A DNA stretch of 64,000 nt from an uncultured Alphaproteobacteria bacterium. Lineage in GTDB: Bacteria > Pseudomonadota > Alphaproteobacteria > Methylaequorales > Methylaequoraceae. The stretch is taken from NCBI GenBank assembly GCA_902563305.1, contig CACEWP010000001.1, forward strand, positions 271,886-335,885, written 5' to 3'. The notes beneath the pieces are model-generated. The model was not told where the DNA came from, made no database searches, and worked only from the letters and a program-made list of their open reading frames with translations. Made by a program: the position numbers and the translations under genes. Below are positions 7,624-16,329 of this stretch, one piece after another. Within the stretch, counting starts at the first letter, position 1. Every line of letters starts with the position of its first letter.

Positions 7624-8823
7624 ATGGGAATACCATTAATACAACAAATAAGAGTAGGTTCATACATACTAAAACAAAAAATTCTTGGAAGATCAAGATA
7701 TCCACTAGTTTTGATGTTAGAACCTCTTTTTAGATGCAACCTTGCATGCGCAGGATGTGGTAAAATTGATTACCCTAAAGAAATTTTAAATCAAAGGCTT
7801 TCTACTCAGGAATGCATTGACTCTGTTGAGGAATGTGGAGCACCTATAGTTTCTATTCCAGGAGGGGAACCTTTAATTCATAAAGAGATGCCAGAAATTG
7901 TTAGAGAACTAGTTAAAAGAAAGAAGTTTGTATATCTTTGCACAAACGCAGTTTTGATGGAAAAGAAACTATCTGAATATAAGCCCAGCCCTTACTTTAC
8001 ATGGTCAGTACATTTAGATGGAATGAAAGAAGAACATGATAAAGCAGTTTGTCAAGAAGGAGTTTTTGATAGATGTGTTTCTGCAATAAAAAAAGCAAAA
8101 TCATTGGGGTTTAGATGCAATGTGAACTGTACCATTTTTGACAATGCGCATGAGGAGGGTTTGAAAAATTTCTTAAATTATGTAACTGATGAGCTAAATG
8201 TCGACGGTATAACCATTTCACCAGGCTTCGCTTATGAAAGAGCCCCTGATCAAGAACATTTTATAAAAAGATCTAATACTAAAAACTTTTTTAGAAATGT
8301 TTTTAAATCAGATGACTTTAAAAAATGGGATTTTAGTCACTCTGGTCTTTATTTAGATTTTCTTGCCGGTAATCAGTCATACAAATGCACGCCATGGGGA
8401 AATCCAACAAGAAATATTTTTGGTTGGCAAAAACCTTGTTACCTTCTTGGAGAAGGGTATGTGAAATCATTCAAAGAACTTATGAACGACACTGAGTGGG
8501 ACAAATATGGGACAGGTAATTATGATAAGTGCTCGGATTGTATGGCACACTGCGGTTATGAGGCATCGGCAGTTACAGACGTTTTTAAGAATCCTTTTAA
8601 GGCTGCAACAATAGCCATCAAAGGCCCTAGGACTGAGGGAGCAATGGCTAAAGAAATAGATATTAGCAATTCAAGAGACCCAGACTTTTTTCATGACACT
8701 CATGTAAGTGAGATGATGAAAAAACTTCATGCACAAAAACAAAGCGAATCTAATGAATCTCCCATTCCTTCAGCTGGCGCAGCAATTAACCCAAAAAGTG
8801 ATTTAGCAAAAAAAACAAGATAG
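7624..8823 (+). CDS. hpnH: adenosyl-hopene transferase HpnH (radical SAM)
   Basis: Radical SAM enzyme that joins the 5'-deoxyadenosyl group to diploptene, the first step to C35 bacteriohopanepolyols. The iron-sulfur motif is CxxxCxxC: C38, C42 and C45 in FRCNLACAGCGKID. The SAM-binding GGEP follows (SIPGGEPLIH, about residues 79-88). Further features are VHLDGMKEEHD and a C-terminal CSDCMAHCGYEASA cysteine segment of HpnH proteins. At 399 residues the length is normal, with a polar Ser/Lys-rich tail. It is the last rightward gene of this arm; the convergent hpnG ends nine bases beyond. Confidence 0.96.
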   Translation: MGIPLIQQIRVGSYILKQKILGRSRYPLVLMLEPLFRCNLACAGCGKIDYPKEILNQRLSTQECIDSVEECGAPIVSIPGGEPLIHKEMPEIVRELVKRKKFVYLCTNAVLMEKKLSEYKPSPYFTWSVHLDGMKEEHDKAVCQEGVFDRCVSAIKKAKSLGFRCNVNCTIFDNAHEEGLKNFLNYVTDELNVDGITISPGFAYERAPDQEHFIKRSNTKNFFRNVFKSDDFKKWDFSHSGLYLDFLAGNQSYKCTPWGNPTRNIFGWQKPCYLLGEGYVKSFKELMNDTEWDKYGTGNYDKCSDCMAHCGYEASAVTDVFKNPFKAATIAIKGPRTEGAMAKEIDISNSRDPDFFHDTHVSEMMKKLHAQKQSESNESPIPSAGAAINPKSDLAKKTR

Positions 8824-8832
8824 TGGTCTGTC

Positions 8833-9504
8833 TTAAAAGTTATTGATTATATCTCCAAGAACCTTTTTGCTTTTTATAAATTTGATATTTAACTTTAAAA
8901 GGTCAAATATAATTGATGGACTAAGGGTCAACTTTCTCAAAAAAGTTAATGTTCTTAGTTCACCGTTATCATCAATACAATCTTGAATAAAATGGGGTAG
9001 ATCAAAAGACAAATCATCAAATATTACCTTTATAGATAACATAGGTATATTAGCTTTAAAAAGTTCTTTTTTAATATGAAAAGCCTCCATATCAATTACT
9101 GAAATTGATTTGAATTTTTTTACAAGATTCAATTTCTCTTTTTTGTCAACTGCAATTTTATTAACAGTGAGTAAATTACATTTAAAAAACTTAAAATTAT
9201 TTTCTAAATCTCTAAGTAAATTGATATCAGATTTATAAGTTGAAAGTTTTTCTTTTTCTTCATTAAAGATTTTTTCTATAAAGACAATATCACCATTTCT
9301 TAAATTTTTGGAGATAGAACCAGCAAATCCAAAATTAATTACAATGTCTACACCTAATTTTATAAGTTCTTTTGCTGCATTCTTTGATGCTTTTCCATAC
9401 CCATAAACACAAAATATATTATTATTTTTGTCAGAAATTAGTTCCATTTCTCTCTTCAGTCCGAAAATAAAACCAATCTTTTTAAATTTTTTTTTATGCT
9501 CCAT
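8833..9504 (-). CDS. hpnG: adenosylhopane nucleosidase/phosphorylase HpnG
   Basis: Nucleoside phosphorylase-family protein that removes adenine from adenosylhopane, the step after HpnH. The 223-residue product has the family pattern: N-terminal KIGFIFGLKREMEL, a VYGYGKASKNAAKELIKLGVD helix, the INFGFAGSISKNLRNGDIVF phosphate/ribose-binding region (about residues 56-75) and the VIDMEAFHIKKELFKANIPMLSIKVIFDD segment near 134-162. Its ATG overlaps the shc end by 11 bases, so it closes the leftward hopanoid operon. The protein is AT-driven Lys/Ile/Asn-rich like its neighbours. Confidence 0.88.
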   Translation of the reverse strand: MEHKKKFKKIGFIFGLKREMELISDKNNNIFCVYGYGKASKNAAKELIKLGVDIVINFGFAGSISKNLRNGDIVFIEKIFNEEKEKLSTYKSDINLLRDLENNFKFFKCNLLTVNKIAVDKKEKLNLVKKFKSISVIDMEAFHIKKELFKANIPMLSIKVIFDDLSFDLPHFIQDCIDDNGELRTLTFLRKLTLSPSIIFDLLKLNIKFIKSKKVLGDIINNF

Positions 9505-11404
9505 AATTCGGGAAAATCGAATTTTTTTTTAACTGATTTTTTATTTTTGAGATTACAAGGAGAGGAAAATATTCGGCATAACCATGATATTTTAAATAAA
9601 AAACTTTTGGAAAACCAACTGCGGTGAAGTAATCTTCTTTAAATTTAATTTTACTATTAGTTAAAAATTTTAATCCTTTTTCCATCTCATTGCTATGGAT
9701 TTGACCTCCTGCCAGAAGTCCCATCAAAGCCCATGAGGTTTGTGAGGGTGTACTTTCTTTAGATAGATTTTCAAAATTTTTATAATATGATTTACCATCT
9801 TCTCCCCACCCACCGTCTTTTCTTTGCATTTTTTTTAAGTAATTTACACCGTTACTAATAACTTTTTCTTTATTTTTGAACTCAACTAAATTGAGAGCTG
9901 AGAGAACAGACCATGTTCCATAAATATAATTTGTTCCCCATCTACCATACCAACTACCATCCTCTTCTTGTTCCGATAAGAGATACTTGACTGCCATATT
10001 AATACAATCTTTATTTCTAGGATTATTTAACTGTGCTAAAAAACTTAGGCATCTAGCAGAGACGTCGGCAGTAGGCGGGTCAAGCAATGCTCCATGGTCG
10101 GCGAAAGGAATAGAGTTTAAACTATAGTGTGTGTTATTAATATCGAACGCTCCCCACCCTCCATTATCTGATTGTATTGAAACAATCCATTCTCTTGTTC
10201 TTTCAATTGCAAGTTTAATAGATTTTTTTTTTTTTTTTTGGTTATATCTATCCAAAAACATACCCACAAGTGCGGTATCATCAACATCCGGATAAAAATC
10301 GTTGTTAAATTGAAAAGCCCATCCTCCTGGATTAATATTACTTTTTTCTTTAGACCAATCTCCCTTAATTTTAATCTCTTTTTTTAAAAACCAATCTACT
10401 AGTTTTTTTTCTTCAATTCCATTTTCAAGATTCACTAGGCCCATCCAACCTGAATCCCATACTGGTGAAAAACAGGGTTGACAATATGCATAATTTTTCT
10501 TTTCTACGATTAATCTATTAATTGCATTTTGAACCGTTTTAATTTCCTTTACATATTTGTCCTCGTTAACTATTTTTAGGGCTATTAGAGAATTTACCAT
10601 CGCTGGAAAAATTCCTCCCAAACCGTCTAACCCATTTAGTCTTTTTATAATCCATTTTAAAGCAATATCTTCACAATGATTTTTATATTTTTTAGAATGG
10701 AGGGAAAAAAATATTCTAGCTACTTTATCAATATATATAAAAATCTTTGAAAGAATATCGTTTTTGGAAATGAGTTTAATTTTTTGAGAATGATTTTTTT
10801 TATCTAAGAACAATTCTGTTATTGAAATTTTATTTGGATTGGATGCAATGGGTTTTCTTCTCATTATGATCAGAAGTGGTACAAGAACAGTTCTAGACCA
10901 ATAAGAAATTTTATAAATATTAAAGGGAAACCATTTGGGGAATTTCATTATTTCGATTGGCATATAAGGTATTGAACTCCAGGTAATTTGACCAAAGATT
11001 GCAAGAGAAATTCTTGTAAAAACATTTACCTTTTCTATGCCCCCCATTTTAACAATACAGTTTTTTGCTTTAGTCATATTACTTGACTTTTCGTTTAAAC
11101 CAGAGAGCTTTAAGGCATAGTAAGCCTTAACAGAGGCGCTTAGGTCAGTATCTCCTTTAAAAAAAAGTGGCCAACCACCCTCATTATTTTGTTTGCTTAA
11201 AATATAATTTACAATTTTATTTTGAAGTTTAATATCAATTTCACCAGTATAATGCATGAGCATTATATATTCTGAAGGAATTGTTGTATCTGCTTCAAGC
11301 TCGTATACATAACAACCTTCTTTAAGTTTCTTTGTTTGTTGTTTAACTAAAAGATCCTCAAATTTTTTTTCAAAATTTTCAATTATTTTTTTTAAGTTCT
11401 TCAT
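9494..11404 (-). CDS. shc: squalene-hopene cyclase
   Basis: Cyclises squalene to hopene/hopanol at the membrane. I prefer the ATG at 11404-11402, giving 636 residues, because the upstream ATG at 11488 would overlap hpnE by about 70 bases and adds 28 residues not expected in the family. The catalytic acid motif DVDDTA starts at residue 373. Several QW repeats are visible (NNEGGWPLFF, SDNGGWGAFD, EEDGSWYGRWG, RKDGGWGEDG), and the PTADVSARCLSF block is present. The run of five lysines at 390-394 is encoded by 17 consecutive A residues on the coding strand (10223-10239). The gene lies between hpnE (14 bp upstream) and hpnG. Confidence 0.95.
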   Translation of the reverse strand: MKNLKKIIENFEKKFEDLLVKQQTKKLKEGCYVYELEADTTIPSEYIMLMHYTGEIDIKLQNKIVNYILSKQNNEGGWPLFFKGDTDLSASVKAYYALKLSGLNEKSSNMTKAKNCIVKMGGIEKVNVFTRISLAIFGQITWSSIPYMPIEIMKFPKWFPFNIYKISYWSRTVLVPLLIIMRRKPIASNPNKISITELFLDKKNHSQKIKLISKNDILSKIFIYIDKVARIFFSLHSKKYKNHCEDIALKWIIKRLNGLDGLGGIFPAMVNSLIALKIVNEDKYVKEIKTVQNAINRLIVEKKNYAYCQPCFSPVWDSGWMGLVNLENGIEEKKLVDWFLKKEIKIKGDWSKEKSNINPGGWAFQFNNDFYPDVDDTALVGMFLDRYNQKKKKKSIKLAIERTREWIVSIQSDNGGWGAFDINNTHYSLNSIPFADHGALLDPPTADVSARCLSFLAQLNNPRNKDCINMAVKYLLSEQEEDGSWYGRWGTNYIYGTWSVLSALNLVEFKNKEKVISNGVNYLKKMQRKDGGWGEDGKSYYKNFENLSKESTPSQTSWALMGLLAGGQIHSNEMEKGLKFLTNSKIKFKEDYFTAVGFPKVFYLKYHGYAEYFPLLVISKIKNQLKKNSIFPNYGA

Positions 11405-11418
11405 AAAGTTTTTATTAA

Positions 11419-12651
11419 TTATATTACTGCTTTTTTTCCTGACAAAATTGAACCCTCTATTGTACAAGGAAGAGAGGTTTGTGTCCAATCACCACAAATA
11501 CTTAAATTTTTAGGCAATCCATTTAAATTTTTAACAAGTTCAAAGTTTGATGGTGATTGCTCAACTGTTGCCTTTTTTTCTTTTACAACCTGAAAATCTG
11601 GAATTTGGTGATTGGTATTCATAAAACTGCAAATCTCACTCCATATAATATTTGCAATTTTATTTGAATCAAGATTATTTAAATGATTTGCATTACTGAT
11701 GGTTACCGATAGATAATCATCCTTGACAAATAACCAGTGCGCATTTGAATTAACAAAGCCAATTATTTGATGAGATATTTTTTCTTTTAATTTTTTTGGA
11801 AGATTATAATGAATATTTACAATTGAATTGTAATTACTAGGCAGAGTAGAGTAGGGGAAAAATTTAGAGAGATTTGTGGGAGGTATGGCGAAGATAACAC
11901 TATCTTGTTCATCAATTTCAATTGTATTTTCACTAAAACAAAGTTTAGAAATATGATTATATTCAATTTCTATACTTTTGAGACTTTTTCTTAATTCTAT
12001 TTCACAGCCATTATTTTTTAAAAACTTTATACAAGGATCAATAATTGAATTGTTCCAACTAACTTTGGGTTGATAGATCCTACAATATTTTTCACCCTTA
12101 AGAAGGGTTTTTTTGATAACATTGGACAGGATTTTTGCAGATGCTTTTTGACTAGAGGTATTCATAACTCCTAGAGTCAGTGGATCCCAAAATGCCTCAA
12201 AAATTTTGGATTTTCCAACAATTTCATGTACTGTTTGTTTTTTTCTAACATAAAGAAACTTTAGAATTGAAAAATAATCAAAAAGTTTTGAATCAGGTAT
12301 TAAATTAAGATTATTTGATAATAATCTTTTCATATTTAGATTTTTTAAATCCAGATTCCATCTAAGGTCTCTTTTTAAATCGTAAAAATATAGATTGGGA
12401 GATAGTATTTTTAATTTATTTTCTGAACCAACAATTTTACAAAGTTCATAAAAATTTATGTTTGCTGAAAAAACAAGATGATTTCCATTATCTATTTCTT
12501 TTCCTAACCTTTTTTCAAAAAAGGATCTACATCTTCCACCAATTAAATTAGATGACTCGAAAATTTTTACTTTTTTGTTATTTCTTATTGCATGGATCGA
12601 TGCTGATAAACCAGATAGGCCTGCGCCAATTATGTAGATATTCCTAGAAAT
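11419..12651 (-). CDS. hpnE: hydroxysqualene dehydroxylase HpnE, apparent ATT start
   Basis: FAD-dependent amine-oxidase-fold enzyme that converts hydroxysqualene to squalene. The longest ATG-started reading frame begins at 12333, but minus-strand translation upstream stays open and encodes the FAD-binding start NIYIIGAGLSGLSA plus GGRCRSFFEKRLGKEIDNGNH, so the gene must start before it. An in-frame TAA lies just upstream (12661-12663), and no ATG, GTG, TTG or CTG occurs before the GAG motif. The best candidates are ATT at 12651-12649 (AAGG seven bases upstream, 410 residues) or ATT at 12657-12655, which overlaps the hpnD stop. A sequencing error or a hpnD-hpnE frameshift fusion are alternatives. 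The C-terminal GDWTQTSLPCTIEGSILSG is the FAD-closing motif. Confidence 0.85.
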   Translation of the reverse strand: MSRNIYIIGAGLSGLSASIHAIRNNKKVKIFESSNLIGGRCRSFFEKRLGKEIDNGNHLVFSANINFYELCKIVGSENKLKILSPNLYFYDLKRDLRWNLDLKNLNMKRLLSNNLNLIPDSKLFDYFSILKFLYVRKKQTVHEIVGKSKIFEAFWDPLTLGVMNTSSQKASAKILSNVIKKTLLKGEKYCRIYQPKVSWNNSIIDPCIKFLKNNGCEIELRKSLKSIEIEYNHISKLCFSENTIEIDEQDSVIFAIPPTNLSKFFPYSTLPSNYNSIVNIHYNLPKKLKEKISHQIIGFVNSNAHWLFVKDDYLSVTISNANHLNNLDSNKIANIIWSEICSFMNTNHQIPDFQVVKEKKATVEQSPSNFELVKNLNGLPKNLSICGDWTQTSLPCTIEGSILSGKKAVI

Positions 12652-12652
12652 T

Positions 12653-13489
12653 TTAATACCTTATTAAAAACTTAAATAAAATGAATATTTTTTCGATTGA
12701 ATTGAGTCTGATTTTTTGTTTGAAGTTTATATTTTTATTAAACATTTTTTTATGTATCGCTTCATAAAACTCTTTCATTATTTCGGATGCTATTATATCT
12801 TTTTTGGATATACTCTTAGATTCTAGCATGGATTTTTGAAAATAATTTCTTGCTTCTCTCAGAATATCTTGAAATATATTTTGAAGTTTTGGTTCATTTA
12901 CAATAGTTTTAATATCTTTATCTACTCCATACTTTGAGAGATACTCTGATGCAATGTAGCAGCGGTCTCTCCTTAGATCCTCATAAAAATCTCTAACAAT
13001 ATTAGTAAGTTGAAATGCTCTCCCTAAGTAAAATGCATATTTCTTATCTTTTTCAGACAGACCAAAGATTTTTATAGATAAATATCCTACTGCTACTGCG
13101 ACTCTATCACAATAAAGATCAAGATTTTTTTTTGTTGGGAATTGTATATCATTTAAAGCATCCATCATCATTCCTTCTATAATTGAGTCAAAGTCATATT
13201 TTTCTAAATTAAACATTTCGATAGATAACTTTAGTTCTTTTTCTAAACTTGTTTTAGGAACCTTTTGCTCAAATATATTTTGAATTTTTTGCTTCCAATC
13301 TTTAAGTTTTTTTTGTTTTAATTTTTTATTATTTATTTCATCTGCTATATCATCTACAATTCTACAAAAAGCATAAATAGAAAACATAGCTCTTTTTTTT
13401 TTGGATTCTAGGATCTTCATCCCCCAAAAAAAGGAAGAGCCAGAACTTTTTACGATTTTTTCTACAGCGATTTGGTCATCGGCTTGCAT
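12653..13489 (-). CDS. hpnD: presqualene diphosphate synthase HpnD
   Basis: Head-to-head condensation of two farnesyl diphosphates to presqualene diphosphate. This is a trans-isoprenyl diphosphate synthase-fold protein of 278 residues with the first Asp-rich motif DDIADE at 46-51 and the second as RDFYEDLRRDR at 166-176, preceded by GRAFQLTNIV. Together with HpnC and HpnE it forms the three-enzyme route to squalene. It ends LIRY-stop with the hpnE start immediately behind or overlapping, and follows dxs by 18 bp in the same direction. Confidence 0.93.
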   Translation of the reverse strand: MQADDQIAVEKIVKSSGSSFFWGMKILESKKKRAMFSIYAFCRIVDDIADEINNKKLKQKKLKDWKQKIQNIFEQKVPKTSLEKELKLSIEMFNLEKYDFDSIIEGMMMDALNDIQFPTKKNLDLYCDRVAVAVGYLSIKIFGLSEKDKKYAFYLGRAFQLTNIVRDFYEDLRRDRCYIASEYLSKYGVDKDIKTIVNEPKLQNIFQDILREARNYFQKSMLESKSISKKDIIASEIMKEFYEAIHKKMFNKNINFKQKIRLNSIEKIFILFKFLIRY

Positions 13490-13507
13490 TTTTAAAATTT
13501 TTGGTGT

Positions 13508-15430
13508 CTAAGCTCTTTCGAGCGAGATTTTTCTAGGATAAGCAATTCCTAATGCCCCAAGAGCTGTCTTTATGATGCTGTCAGTGTCAATACCACATTC
13601 AATATTTTGTTGATCAGGTTTACCATGGTTTATAAATTTGTCAGGAAAAAATATTGGCCTGAATTTTAATCCTTTATCTAAAGCCCCGGATTTAGTCAAA
13701 AAAGACATAACTTGAGCTGAAAACCCTCCAATTGATCCTTCTTCAACAGTTAGAAATACCTCGTGATCTCGAGCAAGTTGAGTAATTAAAAGTTGGTCAA
13801 TTGGTTTCGCAAATCTAGCATCTGCAACTGTTGTGGGCAATCCGTAAGAGGCCAAAATTTCCGATGCTTTAATAGAATCTTTCAGTCTAGTCCCCAAGGA
13901 TAATATACAGATTTTGTTACCTTCAGTAATTATTTTTCCTTTTCCTATTTTCCATATTTCTGGATTATCATTGATTTTTACACCAACTCCCTCCCCTCTA
14001 GGATATCTAAAAGCAGAAGGTCTATCATTAATCATTGTTGAAGTTGCTATACTATTTGATAGTTCATTTTCATCACTTGGCGCCATCACTATGAAATTCG
14101 GAAGTGTACATAAATAAGCTAAATCAAATGACCCAGCGTGTGTTGCACCGTCTGCTCCAACTTGTCCAGCTCTATCAATTGCAAATCTTACAGGTAAAGA
14201 TTGTATTGCAACATCATGAACAACTTGGTCATATGCTCTTTGAAGGAATGTTGAATAAATTGCTGCATATGGTTTCATTCCTCGAGAGGCCAAACCAGCT
14301 GCAAATGTAACCGCATGTTGTTCAGCAATTCCAACGTCAAATGTTCTAGAAGGATATGCCTTTTGAAAGTGATCTAATCCAGTCCCTGATGGCATTGCTG
14401 CTGTAATAGCTACAATTGTTTTATCCTTTTTAGCTTGTTTAATGAGGGAATCTGCAAAAACTTTTGTGTAACTGGGAACTTTCGAAGATGACTTTACTTG
14501 TTCCCCGGTTACGACATTGAATTTACTTACACCGTGATATTTGTCTTCAGACTTTTCCGCTGGTTCATATCCATAACCCTTTTTTGTAACAACATGAAGG
14601 AAAACTGGTCCGTCCCACTTGGATTTTTCTAGGTTTCTTAAAACTGGTAATAAATGATCTAAATTATGTCCGTCGATAGGTCCTAAATAAAAGAACCCTA
14701 ACTCCTCAAAAAGTGTACCTCCAGTTACCATACCTCTTACGTATTCGTCTGCTTTGGCTGCCATGTTTTGAAAACTCTTTGGGAATTTTTTTGCCATGTG
14801 TTTTGCTAACGTCCTCGCTGATTGGAATGTTTTTGTTGATAATAATCTTGAAAGATAGGCACTCATAGCTCCTACAGGAGGTGCAATTGACATATCGTTA
14901 TCATTTAAAATTACAATTAATCTAGCATTCATTGAACCAGCGTTGTTCATGGCTTCGTAAGCCATTCCTGCACTTATTGCACCGTCACCAATAACACAAA
15001 CTACATTGTGATTTTCTTTTTTTAAATCTCTGGCCACTGCCATTCCAAGTCCTGCAGATATTGAGGTAGAAGAATGGGCTGCACCAAAAGGATCATAATC
15101 ACTTTCAGTCCTTTTTGTAAAACCATACAATCCACCTGGTTGTCTTATTGTTCTGATTTTATTTCGTCTTCCCGTTATAACTTTGTGTGGGTAACATTGA
15201 TGCCCAACATCCCATATTAATTTATCTTTTGGTGTGTTGAAGACGCTATGAATTGCAACTGTTAATTCAACAACTCCGAGACCAGCACCAAGATGACCTC
15301 CTGTTACTGAAACAGCGTCTACTACCTCGTCTCTCAATTCTTTGCATAAATCCTTAAGTTGATTGTCAGAAAAGCTTTTTAAGTCTTTAGGATACTTAAC
15401 TTTATCAAGAAGGTTTTTTGGGTTTTTCAT
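13508..15430 (-). CDS. dxs: 1-deoxy-D-xylulose-5-phosphate synthase
   Basis: Thiamine diphosphate enzyme that condenses pyruvate with glyceraldehyde 3-phosphate; entry step of the MEP isoprenoid pathway. At 640 residues it is full length. Visible are GGHLGAGLG (44-52), [16 protein letters not shown] (73-88), the ThDP motif starting GDG at 148 with the following Asn pair in [13 protein letters not shown] in the middle, and [22 protein letters not shown] in the pyrimidine-binding domain. It sits inside the hopanoid operon between hpnC and hpnD, which ties precursor supply to hopanoid synthesis. Confidence 0.97.
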   Translation of the reverse strand: MKNPKNLLDKVKYPKDLKSFSDNQLKDLCKELRDEVVDAVSVTGGHLGAGLGVVELTVAIHSVFNTPKDKLIWDVGHQCYPHKVITGRRNKIRTIRQPGGLYGFTKRTESDYDPFGAAHSSTSISAGLGMAVARDLKKENHNVVCVIGDGAISAGMAYEAMNNAGSMNARLIVILNDNDMSIAPPVGAMSAYLSRLLSTKTFQSARTLAKHMAKKFPKSFQNMAAKADEYVRGMVTGGTLFEELGFFYLGPIDGHNLDHLLPVLRNLEKSKWDGPVFLHVVTKKGYGYEPAEKSEDKYHGVSKFNVVTGEQVKSSSKVPSYTKVFADSLIKQAKKDKTIVAITAAMPSGTGLDHFQKAYPSRTFDVGIAEQHAVTFAAGLASRGMKPYAAIYSTFLQRAYDQVVHDVAIQSLPVRFAIDRAGQVGADGATHAGSFDLAYLCTLPNFIVMAPSDENELSNSIATSTMINDRPSAFRYPRGEGVGVKINDNPEIWKIGKGKIITEGNKICILSLGTRLKDSIKASEILASYGLPTTVADARFAKPIDQLLITQLARDHEVFLTVEEGSIGGFSAQVMSFLTKSGALDKGLKFRPIFFPDKFINHGKPDQQNIECGIDTDSIIKTALGALGIAYPRKISLERA

Positions 15431-15465
15431 ATTTAATTCTTTCCTTTATAAATGGAAAATAAATC

Positions 15466-16329
15466 CTAATCTATTATTATTCCTTTTATAAAACAAAAAA
15501 TCAAATCAATACGTGATAATTTTATTTTTTTTTCTAAAGGATCATTACTTTTTAACAGAAAACACAATCTTTTTGCAATATTTAAAATAATAAGTGTTTC
15601 TTTTCTTAATCCCCAAACTTCAATTTTTTTTAAATTTTCTTTTAAATTTTCCAGTAATTTCTCAACATTAGATACGATGTCCTTTTTCAATTCGTCAAAT
15701 TTTTCTGAGGATTTTTTTTTTTTTAAAATATTAACTTTTATCGCATACTTTTTAAAGTATGAAATTGGTAAGTAGACTCTATTAAGTTTTGTGTAATCTT
15801 CTTGGCAGTCTTGCAGATGATTTATGATCTGAAGTGCAGTACAAAGATTGTCGGATGAGGAGAAAATTTCATATTTATTTTTTAACTCTTTATTTTTTTC
15901 CGAATAAGTTAAATCTATGAAGAATCTTCCAACTGGATTTGCTGAATACTTACAATAGTTTTCTAGTTCACCCCAGTTCTTATATCTTTTTTTAGTTGCA
16001 TCAAGTTTGAATGCAGTCAATAAATTTCTTGAGTATTTTTTTGAAAATTTTTTTTCCTTAGATTGATTTATTAAACTGTTCAAAATGCTGATATCTGAAC
16101 TTCTTCCATTTTTGATGGAATCGTCAAAAAAATTTAATATATCTAGTTTATTTTTACTGCTAATTTTACTATTGTCGGCAATATCATCAGCCATTCTTGC
16201 AAAAGAATAAAATAATCTAATAGTTTGTTTAATTTTTTTTTTAATAATAAAAGATGCAACTGGAAAGTTTTCATCTTGAAAGTTTTTTCCTGATAATAGA
16301 TCTGATATATATTTTTGGTTAACTTTAAT
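15466..16329 (-). CDS. hpnC: hydroxysqualene synthase HpnC, start probably ATT
   Basis: Squalene synthase-family enzyme turning presqualene diphosphate into hydroxysqualene. Conserved parts are GKNFQDENFPVASFII near the N-terminus, ARMADDIADNSK (first Asp-rich motif) and NHLQDCQEDYTKLNRVYLP (second). The frame is open back to a TTG at 16386 and has a GTG at 16356, but both overlap hpnB and add residues not expected in the family. ATT at 16329-16327 gives 287 residues, overlaps the hpnB stop by one base and has GGGAG five to six bases upstream. The junction sequence tATTAAA is the same as at hpnD/hpnE. The start is therefore uncertain; the gene itself is not. Confidence 0.88.
   Translation of the reverse strand: MKVNQKYISDLLSGKNFQDENFPVASFIIKKKIKQTIRLFYSFARMADDIADNSKISSKNKLDILNFFDDSIKNGRSSDISILNSLINQSKEKKFSKKYSRNLLTAFKLDATKKRYKNWGELENYCKYSANPVGRFFIDLTYSEKNKELKNKYEIFSSSDNLCTALQIINHLQDCQEDYTKLNRVYLPISYFKKYAIKVNILKKKKSSEKFDELKKDIVSNVEKLLENLKENLKKIEVWGLRKETLIILNIAKRLCFLLKSNDPLEKKIKLSRIDLIFCFIKGIIID

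Noticed and set aside
11405-11488. Upstream ATG at 11488 as shc start
   Set aside because: It would overlap hpnE by 70 bases, adding 28 residues not seen in the family; the ATG at 11404 fits better.
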